From the NCBI GenBank assembly GCA_948567375.1, contig OX419762.1:49085034-49149033 (forward strand): a DNA stretch of 64,000 nucleotides, in the 5' to 3' direction. The notes beneath the pieces were generated by a model, which did no database searches, had not been told where the DNA came from, and saw only the letters and a program-made list of their open reading frames with translations. The position numbers were made by a program, and so were the translations under genes. Origin of the DNA: Lunularia cruciata. Taxonomy: Eukaryota > Streptophyta > Marchantiopsida > Lunulariales > Lunulariaceae. Numbering within the stretch: the stretch's first letter is position 1; the number at the start of each line of letters is the position of its first letter. Below are positions 45,201 to 59,100 of this stretch, piece by piece.

Positions 45201-47719
45201 AGAAGGAGACTTTAGAGTCTTGCTCATCTATCTCGATGCTCCTACGTTACTAACTTCAGCAAAGGCATACCTTTTGAGTATCTCCTGTATTGATCGATGA
45301 CGCCGCGGGGGAGCTGACAAACGCTAGTTTCCTCTGGCCGTATTCACCCATTTCTCTCAACAACTGCCTTCTAGACAAATACGCAGCCAAAGGGTTGGAA
45401 GGTGGAGTAGGCGACGTCACAGGTAGACGTATTGCCCGAGGGATGCTGTCTTGGATTGGCGTTGCGTCATGAACTGCACGAGGATCATCTACATCCAAGT
45501 TACAGTCCATGGGCAGAGAGCTGATGCAACCCTTCTCCTTAACAGCCGTACTTCTATGCTCACATTGTTTTCCTCCTGAATGACTGTTTGATTTGGGACA
45601 GGGGCGAAGTGCCTGGCGTGGTTCAGACCCTGAACATTCTCTCTTACTAAGAACTGTAGCTAGCCTTTGGGAGGAGGTTTCAGTCTGGGGATGTTGAGTA
45701 ACAATACCAGCATCTCGCGTTGAACACCGTAGGCTTTCATGTGAGCTACAATCACTCTCTACTGCGAGCTTAGGTGGAGAATCTGTACTCCAGTCCATGT
45801 CCACCAGTGTTGCAAGATCTGGAGTAATGTTATGTGTGTTCAAAATATTCTGCATCACACAACCAGGAGAGACCCCTGGACTCAAATCCATATCCTCCGG
45901 TGACCTGCAAAATCCGGTGGCCTCATTCTGTTGATCCGTATGAGAGACTCCCTCGTTCTGGCAACTCAAATGCTCATGGTGATCTCCATCAACTAGGATC
46001 TCCTCAACCTGAGTGGCTACCGTACCCACAGCTGGAGGGCATGCTGCTGGAAATGTCTCTTTCTCAAAACTCGTTTTCTCCACATTCTGTAAACTGGCTC
46101 TCAATGCAGTCTCCTGAGCTGACATAAATGCCTCGGAAGAGGCTATAGTACAAGCTTGTTCCTCTTCCACATCTAGATTTTCCTTATCCCAATCAGCTAT
46201 CTCTTTGTCTATGTAAACATCCAATTTGATGGGCTTGGCACCTAATGTCCTGTCATAAAATAACGTTTACAGTCAAACTAGTTGGTTCAGGTGCTGCAAA
46301 CCTGTAACTGTTCAGCTCACCAGAAGTTTTGATACAAGAAGATCAGACACCTTAGGATGCATATGGTAGTGCGCTGAGACAACAACTAGAAAGATTTAAA
46401 CCTCGTTCAAGATTTTGATACAACACACCTCTTGCCTCCACCACGACGTGATCGAGCATGCCGGGCTTTCCTATCTTCAACGGATTGTTCATGAGTTTGT
46501 TGATCGGTTTCTCTTATACCTGTTAACTTTCTCCGAGCGACCGCAGAAACTCCTGCATATAGCTTCGACAGGGCGTCAGCTGAATTCTTAAAATATGGAG
46601 TCTACTCAAGATCAGGTTCTAGCCTCTGTAGCCAGTCTTGGAGGTACGATTTGAATGTAGCGTGATAATTATGATAATCAGAATGAAAACGAAGGACGAC
46701 TTCAGAGACAATACCAACGGTTCTTTTTCTCGTCCCTTATCTAGATAGATATGCTTCAGCCGAGTGTGTTTTCCTTCCTCCTTTCTGGTAGACCTAAACG
46801 GAGTACAGAAACAAGTTTAAGGTGATTATACGTACGCTTCTGACGTTCCGCTGCCCAAAAGTCATCCACATTCCGACATACGGACGACTCTCGGTTCACG
46901 TTCTCTTTGAGCGCCGTTGATATGTTTTTGAACAAACTGATAAGAAGTAAACAATATTAATTTGGAGCTTAAGAACGGTCAATGGTGTCCTGGTATAAAC
47001 AATCCATCTACTTGTCCAACTAATGAGACCTGCTGCAATCCAGGAGAATGTTCAATTCTCCATTGCAATATGTATTGTATAATGATGTAATAAACTTCTC
47101 AGTCGTGTCCGAGGAGAACAAAGGATTTCCGAAGAATCTCTTCAACCAGATCAGTATCAACTCTGTACACTCTGGTACAAAGCCCAAGCATGCAACACGT
47201 AGAGTCAAACAGCAGCAAATTAATCCGCAGATAGCAGCAACAAATCTGCAAAGGTTGCGAGGTCACGGGATTTTAACATAACTTGAATCTAGGCAAAATG
47301 GACGTCGATTCCCCTGCTAGCTAAACAATTACTGATGTACCTGCTAGACGCTGGAGGGACCGGCTTCTTTCCGCTCAGCAACCTGTGATGATACAGGAAA
47401 CGATCAGGGAAACCTATCAGCTCTGGAAAAAAATTGAATACACAAGGGTCATGGCCAAGCACGGGAGCACTCCGGCTTTATCTTAAGAAGGATAATTGCT
47501 GTAGCGTGCTGCTTGTGAAGACCTGAGAAATACAACTACACTGTAAGTGTAGCAAGATATTTCGCGTGTAGAAGGGTTGGGATTAAAATGAACTCACAAC
47601 TTGCCGAAATCAATAGGCCGGTTATTAGTGATACGGCTGCTGCCTTCTCGCCGCTTGAATTGGCGTCGAGAAAAGTGATTAAGGCTCATCGTATGCCCCG
47701 TAGTTCCATCGTTCTCCAT
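42284..47719 (-). CDS. CENPC: Centromere protein C (CENP-C/MIF2), inner kinetochore
   Basis: Binds centromeric CENP-A/CENH3 nucleosomes and anchors the kinetochore. Hand-spliced exons, all in frame (907 aa): 47719-47598, 47382-47341, 46936-46832, 46793-46715, 46586-46429, 46249-45271, 45142-45050, 44939-44871, 44749-44660, 44339-44183, 44067-43960, 43861-43742, 43655-43545, 43430-43351, 43233-43068, 42666-42553, 42414-42284. The diagnostic CENP-C motif [18 protein letters not shown] begins at residue 839. After it comes the short plant C-terminus ([14 protein letters not shown]..., then [10 protein letters not shown]) ending at TGA 42286-42284. Plant CENP-Cs end this way, without the full cupin domain. 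The middle is acidic/Ser-rich and divergent, as expected. A KEN box is at residues 191-193. Exons 11-13 are homologous to each other. The N-terminal exons are supported by frame and splice sites only; the exon 3 donor is weak. Confidence 0.93.
43545..44067 (-). repeat. CENPC: Tandem homologous exons 11-13 of CENP-C
   Basis: Exons at 44067-43960 (108 nt), 43861-43742 (120 nt) and 43655-43545 (111 nt) are each phase 1-1. Each begins with a Gly codon completed by GT and ends in a variant of [18 protein letters not shown] or SAKALNFE. The first and third begin GKGVESP and GEGVDSP. The intron donors also resemble one another (GTTGAC, GTTGGTATC, GTTGGCATC), pointing to duplication of an exon plus intron unit. 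Confidence 0.85.
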
Positions 47720-49404
47720 ATTCTCGCCTCTACAAAATCCTCGGTTCATAACTCCTCAAAGAAAATGCCTGACCAATCTTAGATGACCTTCAAGTTCCCT
47801 GCATTGTAATTCAAAATTGACAGACATTTATGTATGGACATAAAAACTCTGCAGCTGATCGCATTCCGGTAGTTCTTAACTCGCGCTTCGTCTTCAGATT
47901 TCCTGGCGCTCGTGTGATCCGTTCTTGAAGCCACTGATTGCACGAATACATGGAGCCTGCCTCCGCCTTGACCCCGCTACTCCTCTCAACCCGGCCTATG
48001 TTCTAGTCAGCTTCACTTACCAATTTCAACAGCTGTCTCTAATTCCACACCTGCGCGGCAGATCCTGCCACGCTCCGGTTTTCGGCATAGCCAAATGGGA
48101 AGGACAACTAACTAAACCTGCAAAAGGAAATCACGATTCTTCAATTCCTCTGCTTCTGCTCCTGCACTGCTTCCTATAAGTTCGTCTCTATAATCCTCCT
48201 GTCCATAGGGAGTCTTGTGCGACAATCTGATGAATTACTACTTTCGATACCATCACCATCTTAATTCCTGTTTCTCGTCAGTTTCCATCTCCCGAGGACT
48301 TCTGTCAAATTCTTTTTCCAGCATGGTGCATCCCCGAGTCAAATGTCGTATGGTCTCCTCCTACTGAACGGGCAGAAATTCAAATTTGCCCAGCACTCCA
48401 ATGGTGCCAATTTTCGAACGAGAGGACGTCCCAGGCTAAAACTTTATCTCTGCACGTGGTTTTCCCACCTACATGGTTAGCTTTCTGCTGCGGTACTTTC
48501 CTCGCTAGACAGACGTCGAAGCGTCGTGTTTCCCTGCAATTAAAATTACAGTAGCTCGTCTAGGGTATCAAAGGTATTGAAATTTTATTTTCTTCTTGTA
48601 GCTCCTTTAAAAAAATTTAATTTAATGATATGTTTCTGGATGTGTTTAAAATCCTGAATTCGGTCAAGAAGGAATGTAGACCAAATGATCAAGGCAATAG
48701 TCTTGGTGTTTAAGTATCCATAGACTGAACTAAGATCTACGGTGTATGTTTACCTATCTAGTGAACGTTGAAGAGGAGTACGTAGATTTGAAATATGGTT
48801 ATTTATTTAATTTCCCTAGTTCTTTTATATACATTCAAATTGGATGAATAAAATAATGACAAGAATAATGTGAACCAATGTTCAAGTTGCTGCACTTGAA
48901 TGATCTTATTTCGATTTACCATACACTTCCTTTCTTCTGAAAGTTTTTTTTTTTTTATCAAAGCTATAAAATATTGGCTCCATATTTTTATTAGAAATAT
49001 CTTTCTTATAAGATTAAAATATAGCTTAATTCATCAATATAAGAAGATCGGAGTTATTCAATTATTCAAAAAAAATTTCCCTTTTCCTTTCAGTACATAC
49101 ATATACTTTTAAGAAATAGCAAGATATCTAGAACATGGTATAGTTATTAGAAGAATAAGATTTTTATGAACTCCTTTCTGTCCAAGCATATATTATATCG
49201 ACTGTATGTTAATGTGTTCTAATTTTCTTTTCTTTTCAATCGATTTGGAAAAATGAAATCCCCCCATATGTCAGAATATTCACGACAAAGAATAAAACGT
49301 TATAAAAATAGATTATGACTTTTAAATAAAACGTCATAATAATTTAAGGGTTCTAGTTGATTTTAGTTATTATTATATTTATTTCTTTCGTCTAAGAGCA
49401 TGGT

Positions 49405-49800
49405 GATCAAGGTAGTTTATACGCTTGAGTGAATAAATGATTTCTCCTTGTATAATATATTGATCAGGTTTTCTTCAGGATCAAATTTTCCCACATTTTT
49501 AATAAGAGTATCTACTGCTACTATACTAAACTTCTTATAATCATACTTCTTCAAATTATATTCTGTATATAAATGATATATTTATGACATCTTTATCAAT
49601 AATATATTCTTAGACATGATCAAGATAGTTTATAGGCTTGATTTGAATAAATAATCTCTCCTTGTATGTTATATTCATGAGGTTTTCTTGAGAAAAAATT
49701 ATTCTCAGATATTGTATCTGCTCTTACTAGAATATGCTTCTCATATGCATGATGAATTAATTTGTGGTCTGTATGTAAATTATATATTTTATGACATTAA
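49405..49800. repeat. Tandem duplication, unit about 210 bp
   Basis: Copies begin GATCAAGGTAGTTTATA (49405) and GATCAAGATAGTTTATA (49618). They share CTCCTTGTAT, GAGGTTTTCTT or CAGGTTTTCTT and TCTGTAT(A/G)TAAAT further on. Diverged and AT-rich, with no coding potential. Confidence 0.8.
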
Positions 49801-50315
49801 GAAGTAAGCGTCAAGTTTTGTTGTTCATGAATACCTTGCCTTCTTTCCCTTGAAACACTTTATATATTTTATGTTTATATTTTTTAGCACTCATTTCAGA
49901 TTACCCAAACGTGATGTCTCTTCTAATCTTCCCTTACAAACAAAAACTAGTTAATGAGGCATGTTCTGCATAACTCATCTAAAACTTATTTTCATTTGGG
50001 TTTTCCATACATTCTACAACTAAGATTATTATAAAACGTACACCTCGTCATCAACATACTTCTTCAACCTATGTTGAATTCATTGAACCATAAGTTTGAT
50101 ATTCGTATCTTAATAACTACACCTATGAACTTATTTATTTCCAAGTTTGAATAAATATAGCAAAAGCTATTACCCTCGCTTTGATTCTTTGATCATTGGC
50201 GATCGATTTGTTTAATACTCACTAGTTATTGAAACTATATAGACAAGAAATCCGTTTACTCTATAATACTATTCAAATAATATTCATTGTTGTATCTAAA
50301 CACTCTATCTAAACT

Positions 50316-50415
50316 CTGTATATTTCGTCATTCATAAGAATGCTCTCATGTTTTATGTTTATATGCACAACACTGTATATTTATTCATTCATAAGGATGC
50401 TCTCATCTTTTATAT
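50316..50415. repeat. Two-unit tandem repeat, 57 bp
   Basis: Units start at 50316 and 50373 with CTGTATATTT and share ATTCATAAG(A/G)ATGCTCTCAT. Confidence 0.85.
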
Positions 50416-53148
50416 TCTGTTTCTCACATATAGGTCTGCTTGACCTGATGGGAATAGGCGCAGATGATTACACATTTATCTATTTATTTCCTAGAAGCAT
50501 TATTGTATGTTTCTTAAACTTGAACCAGACTCGTATGCTAGCCGGGTCTATGCATCATCCATCTGACTGTAGTTTCTGCAAGCGTTTTATGTCATTCCAA
50601 TGTAAAAATGAAATTTACTTTTCGTTGAAGGTGGGTAAATTAATTATAATTGGAAAATGGCGACCGCGTAGAATAACAAGAAGGATGCGAATGCCCCCGT
50701 CAACCCGGATTTGGATAAAACGCAAGAGGTCAAATCTCAGTTACCGCGCCTTATTGCTCAGAGGAATTTGACAGGTTCTATTCGCTTGCTGTCATCGCGC
50801 CAAAAACTGCAGGACGAGTCTTACGACCAACGAAACCATCTTCAGAAGGCTTTGGTATTGTCTTCCTCAAGGAAACACCTTCCACTGAAGAGAATTTGGA
50901 ATACAAGATCATGGAAAGCACTGACAAATTGAGGACATGTCTCGATTATCTCGTCCAAGTACTTCCTAGAAGAATTGTTAAATGATGGATATGTGACGGT
51001 AGTGTCTATGATAAGTTGAGCACATTGCAGAAGGTCTTGTGCTCAGTCATCTCATGTCATACTCAAATTGAAAGAGAATGATTGCTGCAGGTATAGGTGG
51101 ATATATTCATCTCTGAAGGATCTCATAGACAAGAGCTTGCCGAGTTCAAACTACCAAGAACTATCAATACTCACTAAAAGGTAGCTCAGAATTTCAGAAA
51201 CAAGGTGATCTTCTCCGACAAGCTTCAATCTACGCAGCAACTGATAGCTCGGAAGGTAATTCCTGTGCACAGATACCAGGGATCAGTCGAAGGGAATTGA
51301 AATTCGAAAGTAACGATGATGTAGATTCAGGTGAATATCGGCACCATATACGACGGCTACAGGTCAAATAGACAAGAAGGCACAAGAGTATGCTAACATG
51401 AAGCATGAAGTATGATTAAACACCAACCAACGCAAGAAGTATGTTGTCTAGAAAGATAAAGCTGTTAAAGCGATTGACAACCTTGTCCGCAACTACAACG
51501 GATGCCAAGTTTACAGTTCCTGCCCTCAAATGGCCTCGTGGAACAGTTTTGGATGGAAAACATCGGATTCAGAGGGCTTCGGTTGCCTATAGCTACACTA
51601 ATCATGATCAGCTGCTCTACATCCCAGGGTTTCACTGTTACATTTCAAGAACCTGTTTCGGCTATTCTAAAAGACCCTTCTATTGTCCACCACAGAATTC
51701 AGCAACATCTGGCAACGCACGGTGACTTACAAGATGGTCGATATTCTTCCTGAGCACCATCTTGCAGAGTTAATAAACAATGCCATAGTCCAGGATCACT
51801 GATTGCGATCAAATTTCTCTTCAGCATATACCTCATCAGGTATGTAAAGCGCTATCTTCATCGTGCTCATGGACTAAGACAAGTAGTGGAGGACGTTCGA
51901 TGTTCGATGTGAGGAAACATGTTGAGAACTAGTTAGCAAACGAAATGCGAGTAGCTGTCTGCAGTCACACACATATTTGCTATTGACAACGATGCATGCA
52001 GGCAGAACTTCTGTCACTTCTCTGTAAAAGCCTATCAACTGACTTCAAATTATGCGTTGTCAATGAGGATAAACCAATTTAGGCCTTTATGTGCAAGTCT
52101 GTTGGACCGTTCTCATAAGAAGATCCTCCATATGTATAGTGTATGACATATGTGACTATTCCTCGAGATCGAATTGCTGAGACTTGGGATCTATTTGCGC
52201 AATTTACCGGGATGAATTCAGACCTGATTAACAGACCTGGTCTTCCTCGATTTGGTCCCAGTAGTATAAGTCCTATTCCTTATCTGTGACAATACTACTA
52301 GCCACTATCCCACAGCGGCGGATGAACCGTGTGAAAGCTGGTTCTGTCACAAGCTTAAGGCACTGGAGATTTTCATATGTAGGTTGAGAGTATCGAGGCT
52401 TCATCTAAAGAATAGCAACTCTGCCGTTCTTCAGTATATATGTGAAGACATGTAGGAGTTGATAAATTATGCAATGATCTGCACTTCTGTGTTGCTCAGG
52501 TCGTGGAAGTCGTGAGAGGCTTGTAACTTGTAACATCATCAATTGGACAACCAGCAACTCAACGGGAATTAGCTCGAACGAGACTCCATATGTTTAATCC
52601 CGTGGTTTTCCGTCAGGCTGCTGGTGCTTCTTCGTAGACACTCTACTAGCTATGGTTTAGGCAGCCAACCTTGAACGTACGTACTTGATGTTAATTCCTG
52701 TTCAAAGTTCTACTGAGTGAGTGTCTCTACATAGTCTGATGGGTATGTTGTTCTCCACTTTCGATCTGGAGCATCACATTGGAAGTTGAACGCGAAGACA
52801 ACCTCCATTGGTTCCTGAAAAAATCTCCCAAACAGAACCGCTGAAATATTCATCTGGTGTTTTGCGCGTGCAGCACATCAAAGTTAAAAAGGAATATTAC
52901 TTAGAAGCTGGATCATATCAGTTATCTGACTGATTCCGTAAACGCTACATTCCTCAAGACGTTTACAAAGTTACGAAAAGGGATTCTTGCATGTTGTTTA
53001 GGCGCAGTTTTAAGTTCGTAACATACTTAATAAGAAGCATAGCTGCTTGTACAGAATCTGCCAACTGCAATCTTTCAGTGGATGGAGCAGATTTGAGTTT
53101 TATGCATCTTCAGCGTACAAGTTGATCCATCTTTCGGACGACGCCGAC

Positions 53149-56100
53149 ATGGAGTCTAGACATGACTCTGATTCTTTAGTACCAGTAACAAATTTACCCT
53201 ACCAATTTCAGGCCCTCTTCAAATACAGGTCAGGACCTAAAACATAATGCTATTTTAAATTACATAATATTCGATGGAGACTCATTGAGTACAATGTTTG
53301 CCTTTAGAATCACTATCACACCTCGGAATATTAGCACTGTCCTTTTGACATCTTAAGTCTCCGCAGGGCTAGTTTACTGAATGCCATACGTTTACATCTT
53401 GCAATCGAGATTTGTTTCTGCGGTAACACACACAATATACGAGTTTCACTGATAAATGCATGGTGATAATTACTTTGTAACATGCAGGTATTTCAACTCC
53501 GTCCAGAGTGAGAGCTTCTCTGAAGCGTATCTTTCTGATGACAACATGGTGGTATCTGCACCAACAGGTAGACTTTTCTTCATTACCATGACTTCCATTA
53601 AAGTACTAACTGCAGTATCATGGATGGCTTGTTTTCTGTGAAACATAACGAGCTGATTACATGCAGGTAGCGGTAAGACTGGCCTTTTTGAACTCTGCAT
53701 TCTCCGTCTCCTCTCCAAATGTTTGAGTCCAGATGGTCGCTTCAACCATCCGCGGGGAGCTCGGAAGATCGTAAGTGACTTGCACCAGATTTTCACTCCC
53801 CGATAAACTGATGGCCAACTAGCGTGGTGATCTTCTGATGGCCAATTAGCGTGGTGACCCGAATCTTCTGTAACAAAGTGACCCAGAGTTACTGCAGACC
53901 TTTGAATATTGAATGATATTCCTCTTCAGAAAAGGATTTGCGAAATGAGAGATCTATAAAGAATCTGTACTGACCTTTCGCTCCGTACTAATCTATCATA
54001 GATAAGTGAAACTTCACCTTTCCCAAACTTTCAAGTTGCACCCGTCACATTTGGCCATTTTCTGATGCAGGTCTATGTTGCTCCAATGAAGGCTTTAATC
54101 CAAGAAAAGCTGAGAGAATGGAAGGAGAAGTTTGGTCAGGGTCTGGGTTTGGCATGTCAGGAACTGACCGGTGACAGCGACTCAGTAAATTTGAAGGATA
54201 TGCAGGGAATAGACCTCATATTGACCACTCCTGAAGTACGTTCTTTGCTACGCTGATCTAACAGAAACTCCACACTACGGCGAGCCCTTCTTTCTAACTG
54301 AGAAACTTCAGACTCGTAAAAAAGACAAAAAGTTGCTTAAAAAAGAAACCAGTTGCTACACAAAGTGAACAGACGTTCAATCTCAAGATCACTCTATTAG
54401 AATTTGAACTTTAAGTTACATGTCATGATCGATTGCAGAAATTTGATTCCACAACAAGGCGTTGTCGTGAGCATGGAGGGGCCGGTTTTTTCGGGGATAT
54501 AGCGTTGCTACTTATTGACGAGGTTCATTTGCTTAATGATTCCCGCGGAGCATCCCTAGAGGCAATTGTTAGCAGAATCAAGATATTGGCTCACTATCCT
54601 GAGCTGAAGAGTTGTCCCATTTCCACCGTTCGGTTAGTGGCTGTATCAGCCACTATCCCGAATGTTGAAGATCTCGGTATACTTTCCCAAAACTCTTTTT
54701 ACTTGAAATTTGGAGATGCTATCTCTGCCTGAATATTTGGTTGTTATTCATGCGCCAGGGGTTAGCTTCTGGAGTTTGGACCGGAACGCACATGTGATCA
54801 TTACCAATAATAGACAATCTTCTACTATTTGTGTTTGCTGCAGCTGAGTGGCTTATGGTTCCCACAAGAGCGATCAAAAGGTTAGATTGCTTGACATTTC
54901 TGTTTGTCTTAAAAACCTGTATTGCATTTAAATATCAATATATCAATATTTCTCGGGTGTACGTTCTCTATTCAGGTTTGGAGAAGAAATGCGCCCAGTG
55001 AAGCTAACAACAAGAGTCTACGGTATTTCCCAGCTTGCTAAAACTACCGATGTCTAATTTCAGTGTATAGGGCTGTGTCTACAATCTATCGAAAATTAAT
55101 TTGGACAGTTTTGTTTGAGAAGCGTACTTATAGCCCTAACTCTTCGCATCTCCACATAGAAGTATATATAATGAAACATTTACCAGTTTCTGATATCTTG
55201 TTTGCAGACGATTAGGCTGAAAACCGCTTACCTTTACACTATTCTCCAGAGAGTTATCCTGGTTGTTTCGAGAAATACGTACCTTCTAAAACATTTTGTG
55301 AGCTCTACGTGGTACCGCTTGTATGCAGCTACTGGTTTCGATCTTCACCAAAATGGAAGCTACTGATATAAGTGTAGGAAGCTATCCAGGTTGAACATTT
55401 GTCAGAATACATGCTATTAGCTGTATGTTGTGAAATCAACTTCAGATGTTTGCCTTGCAGGATATCCGGCAGCTAAAAACGACTTTCTCTTTGAGAAGGT
55501 ACTTCCCATCTAAATGTGAGATTCGTTACAATTATCTGATCCCCATATATAAGTCAGTGCTGCCAACATGCTCTCGACCGGGTGATGATGGTGAGTTTCA
55601 GAACTTATGCTTGAGATCAGACATTCCACAGTGTCAGTAAGTGCGGACCAATCTAGAAACTTCCACACATGATGAACAGAGGTTTCCCTTCCGGTTTGAA
55701 GTATAAGTTCAAGGTGAATATTTGCTCTATCGCTGTTTACTGAACTACGTTGATCCTGCATAGAGTGAGTGTTGATCTTACACGTTCAGCCAGTACCAAA
55801 TTTTCATAACCAACTCTGTTTGAAACTTTTGGATTACCTTTCTCAGCACCGCCTCATGATCATTTAGAATTAAAACATTTTATATGCTTATTAAGACACG
55901 TTAAGACACATTATTTGAAAGTGACCTGAACACTTCAATCTGCTGAAAGATATGAAGGAGAACCTAACAACAATTAGGTTATAATTTTTCGGGTCTTGTT
56001 TAGCATTTCACACAAGGATATATACATACTTCTTCACTACCTTACTGTCACTCTTTCCAGTTACTTGTAATTTGATTCGGACTAACTTCCATCCTGTGTG

Positions 56101-59100
56101 ATATTCAGAGATTACAGAATTATCTTTACGGTGAGTTGTTCTTTCTCTTTATTTGTAAATGGTGACAGGTACGGCTTAGTATGTCAATGAACGTCTACAG
56201 CTGTATGCTTCAATCCGTCTCATATTGGAGCTTTGAATTGCAGACATAATTCTCCAACATTCTAGCGGAAGGCCTACTCTGGTGTTTTGTTCGACAAGAA
56301 AAGGTGCTCAGGATGCTGCTATGATATTGGCAGAAACCGTCAGTAAGTCTGGTGTTTTAAATCCGTATATAAAAAGTCGAGAGCAAATGGATCGCCTGAA
56401 AGTAGCCGCCTGTGGAGCTAGTGACAAGAGTTTGCAGCATTGCATCCAATGCGGAGGTAAGGAATGATATAAGTTGTGGTAAGACTAATACGAATTTTTT
56501 TAATAAGCAGGCCAGCTTTTGAGAATATCTGCTTGGTGTTATAAACTTCATAGCATGTCTTGAACCGATTGGTTGGATATGCATGAGCTCGTTGCGGGCT
56601 TTTATCCTTTCTGATGGAAGATCTAAACTGTCTGACACACCTGCAGTTGGTTATCACAATGGTGGACTTGGTTTTGCTGAGAGAGGTCTTGTCGAAGGAC
56701 TCTTCTTGCAAGGGAATTTGCAAGTGCTTTGCACAACAATGACCCTTGCTCACGGAATGAATTTGCCAGCACATTTAGTTATCATAAAGTCGACCCAATA
56801 TTAGTAAGTAGTAATTGTTTCCACTGCGCAGTTGTACCTATGTCGATACTTGTATCTGAGTTTTATTCATATTATACCGATGGATGACAAAGAAAAGTTT
56901 GGGATTCAAAGTAGGCTTCAGGTATCCAAGCTCTCCAGATTTCATATGGCCACTATATTAGCCATATGAAATCTTTTAGCTTATTTCCGTCGTTAACAAG
57001 CAACTGTCTTACAATCCCTAACTTCTACCTCAGTATGCGAAGTCCTTCGTTTATATAAAGCATGGAAAACATCTGTTGTGTGCGTTGTATCAGTAACAAG
57101 GAAAAGGCAAGATACTTGGAATATGACCGTTCAACATTGCTTCAGGTAGAAACCTATTTCTCAGCACGATGGTACACCGTGATTCGCATAAGTACTCTGT
57201 GAAAATCAGACTTTCTCTCAAAGCTGGCATAGAACTGATCATAAAGTAGGACAGTCTTGAAGCTTGCAACTCAATATTCCTGGAAGATCTTGGCATGACT
57301 ACGGGTAAGCATGTGAATAACATGCACCAGGTTTGCACCCTTAGTAAATAACCGCTACTAATCTAACGGCTATAATTTCTAAATGATCAGATAAAGATAT
57401 TTAATTGTTTACTGCCAGATGTGCGGGCGTGCAGGCCGTCCACAGTTTGATGACTCTGGTGTAGTAGTTCTGATGACAAGAAATGAAACTGTAAGTTTCT
57501 CGCTTACTCTAGGAAAGAAGCTGATTCAGAGTGAAGTAAATTACACCAGAACCATGGAGCCTTGAACCAACAAATGAAAAAGCTGCTTATAAGAATTCAT
57601 TCATAAATTTATACAGTTGGCTACTGACTCTTTCTACAAGATGAGCAACTGCACTTAGACAGGAAAGAACTGCTGACCTCGTTCGAGGGCCTAGACGGAG
57701 GGGAATGCCCGGGAAATGATCAGTTAGCAGTCCTATATGAATCTTGGTGTAGATGTGATTGGCGTATACGAAACAAGTTTCGGGTTAGCTGATATCTCAT
57801 TTCAATTCCTCAGTTGGTACGGATTATGTAAAGTATGAGTGGGCATTCTGAGGTTCTGCTGTGCTGTTAGATATAACCAATTGTCTGTTTTCAGGTGCAT
57901 TTGTATGAGAATCTTTTGTCTGGATCCGAACCCGTTGAGTCAGAGTAAGTGAATGAAATAAGCATGTTGCAATGATTCTGCCGCCTTTACATGAGGGAGG
58001 ATACATCATGTTTGGTTTCTTATTTTTTATAAAGCTAGATCTGATACTGATCTGTGTATACAAAAACAGGTTGCTTCCATCAATTGCAGAGCATCTAAAC
58101 GCAGAGATAGTCCTGATGACAGTATCTGATGTTGGTCTCGCCATGGAGTGGCTGAAATGTTCCTACTTGTACGTCCGCATAAGGAAGGTACTCCAGTTGC
58201 TGGCTGGCTGGTTCAAATTTTATTTATACCACATTGCTCAGCTTCTAGATGTATATATGCACCTTAATAGAAGCTCCCTTAACTGCACGCATCCCTTGGT
58301 TGGTTCAGAATCCACAACATTACGGAATAAGGATACCTCTCCCGGAGGAACAGATGGACAAACATCTAAGAGGTTGCTCAGTCCCGTGCGTGATACCCGT
58401 GATATGTCGAAGACTCGATCTCTAACTTCTTGAATGGATTTATCCTGAGGAATCTTCTATTATACGATCTTTTAAGTATTGTTAGATTCCGGAAACAAAT
58501 GAACTGGTATGAATTCCTTAATTTTGTCTCATGAAAACAGAAACTCGTTTCCAGAAATATGCTTGAAGACTATCAACGAACTGGCAAACTATGGAATGCT
58601 TCTCATGGACGAATACGGATTTACTTTAAAATATCTGGGTATGTACCGTAGTACGTGTTCACTGACTCACACCTTGCTGAAACCTGATAGTTGTTGTACC
58701 ATATAACACAGAACTGTGAGAGAATAGGCTAATTGCTGGACCTTCTATCCCAGAATGAGATGGTCTTTGGGGGTAGGTCATTTGATACGTTAAGATATTT
58801 CAGGGCAGAAAGTAGCACTAACAAAGAGGACTAGTGTACCATGGGGACGTAACAATTGCTCATCTTGTTCATCAGCAGTAACTTGCAGCGTGTGACTGAT
58901 CATGTCGTTCCTGGAAGTTCTTACTCTAATTTCACTCTCTGACATGTTTATTAGTATATGTGCACATGCCCGTTCTTAAGAAAGTTACGAGCTACGTACC
59001 TTGGGTTTTAGTTGGTTTCGAACTTCTTGCAGATGGATATATGGTCACTTTCATCTGTTCAATGCTTTCTGTCATATCTAATCAACTGGCACTCTGTAAC

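Larger units (their letters stand above)
47720..53148. other. Intergenic region between divergent CENP-C and HFM1; unassigned coding-like fragments
   Basis: 47720-48550 should include the CENP-C promoter and 5' untranslated region. 48.55-50.4 kb is AT-rich and contains two direct duplications (49405-49800 and 50316-50415). From about 50650 to 52700, short stretches read like protein (for example IAETWDLFAQFTGMNSDL near 52170 and KIMESTDKLRTCLDYLVQ near 50910), but stops and frameshifts break them. I recognise no family. They may be a decayed gene or upstream exons I could not connect. Confidence 0.5.

Noticed and set aside
42284-47719. The minus-strand gene as a securin or other APC/C substrate because of its KEN box
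   Set aside because: The C-terminal exons carry the CENP-C motif and the plant CENP-C tail, which decide the identity.
50641-50700. GACCGCGTAGAA as a full fifth copy of the dispersed repeat
   Set aside because: Only about 30 bp resembles copy C and the diagnostic GGGGCTA end is missing; kept only as a possible fragment.
53047-53148. The ATG at 53047 as the HFM1 start
   Set aside because: It is in frame but adds 34 residues without resemblance to homologues; the ATG at 53149 gives an N-terminus like short plant MER3 proteins. Not excluded.
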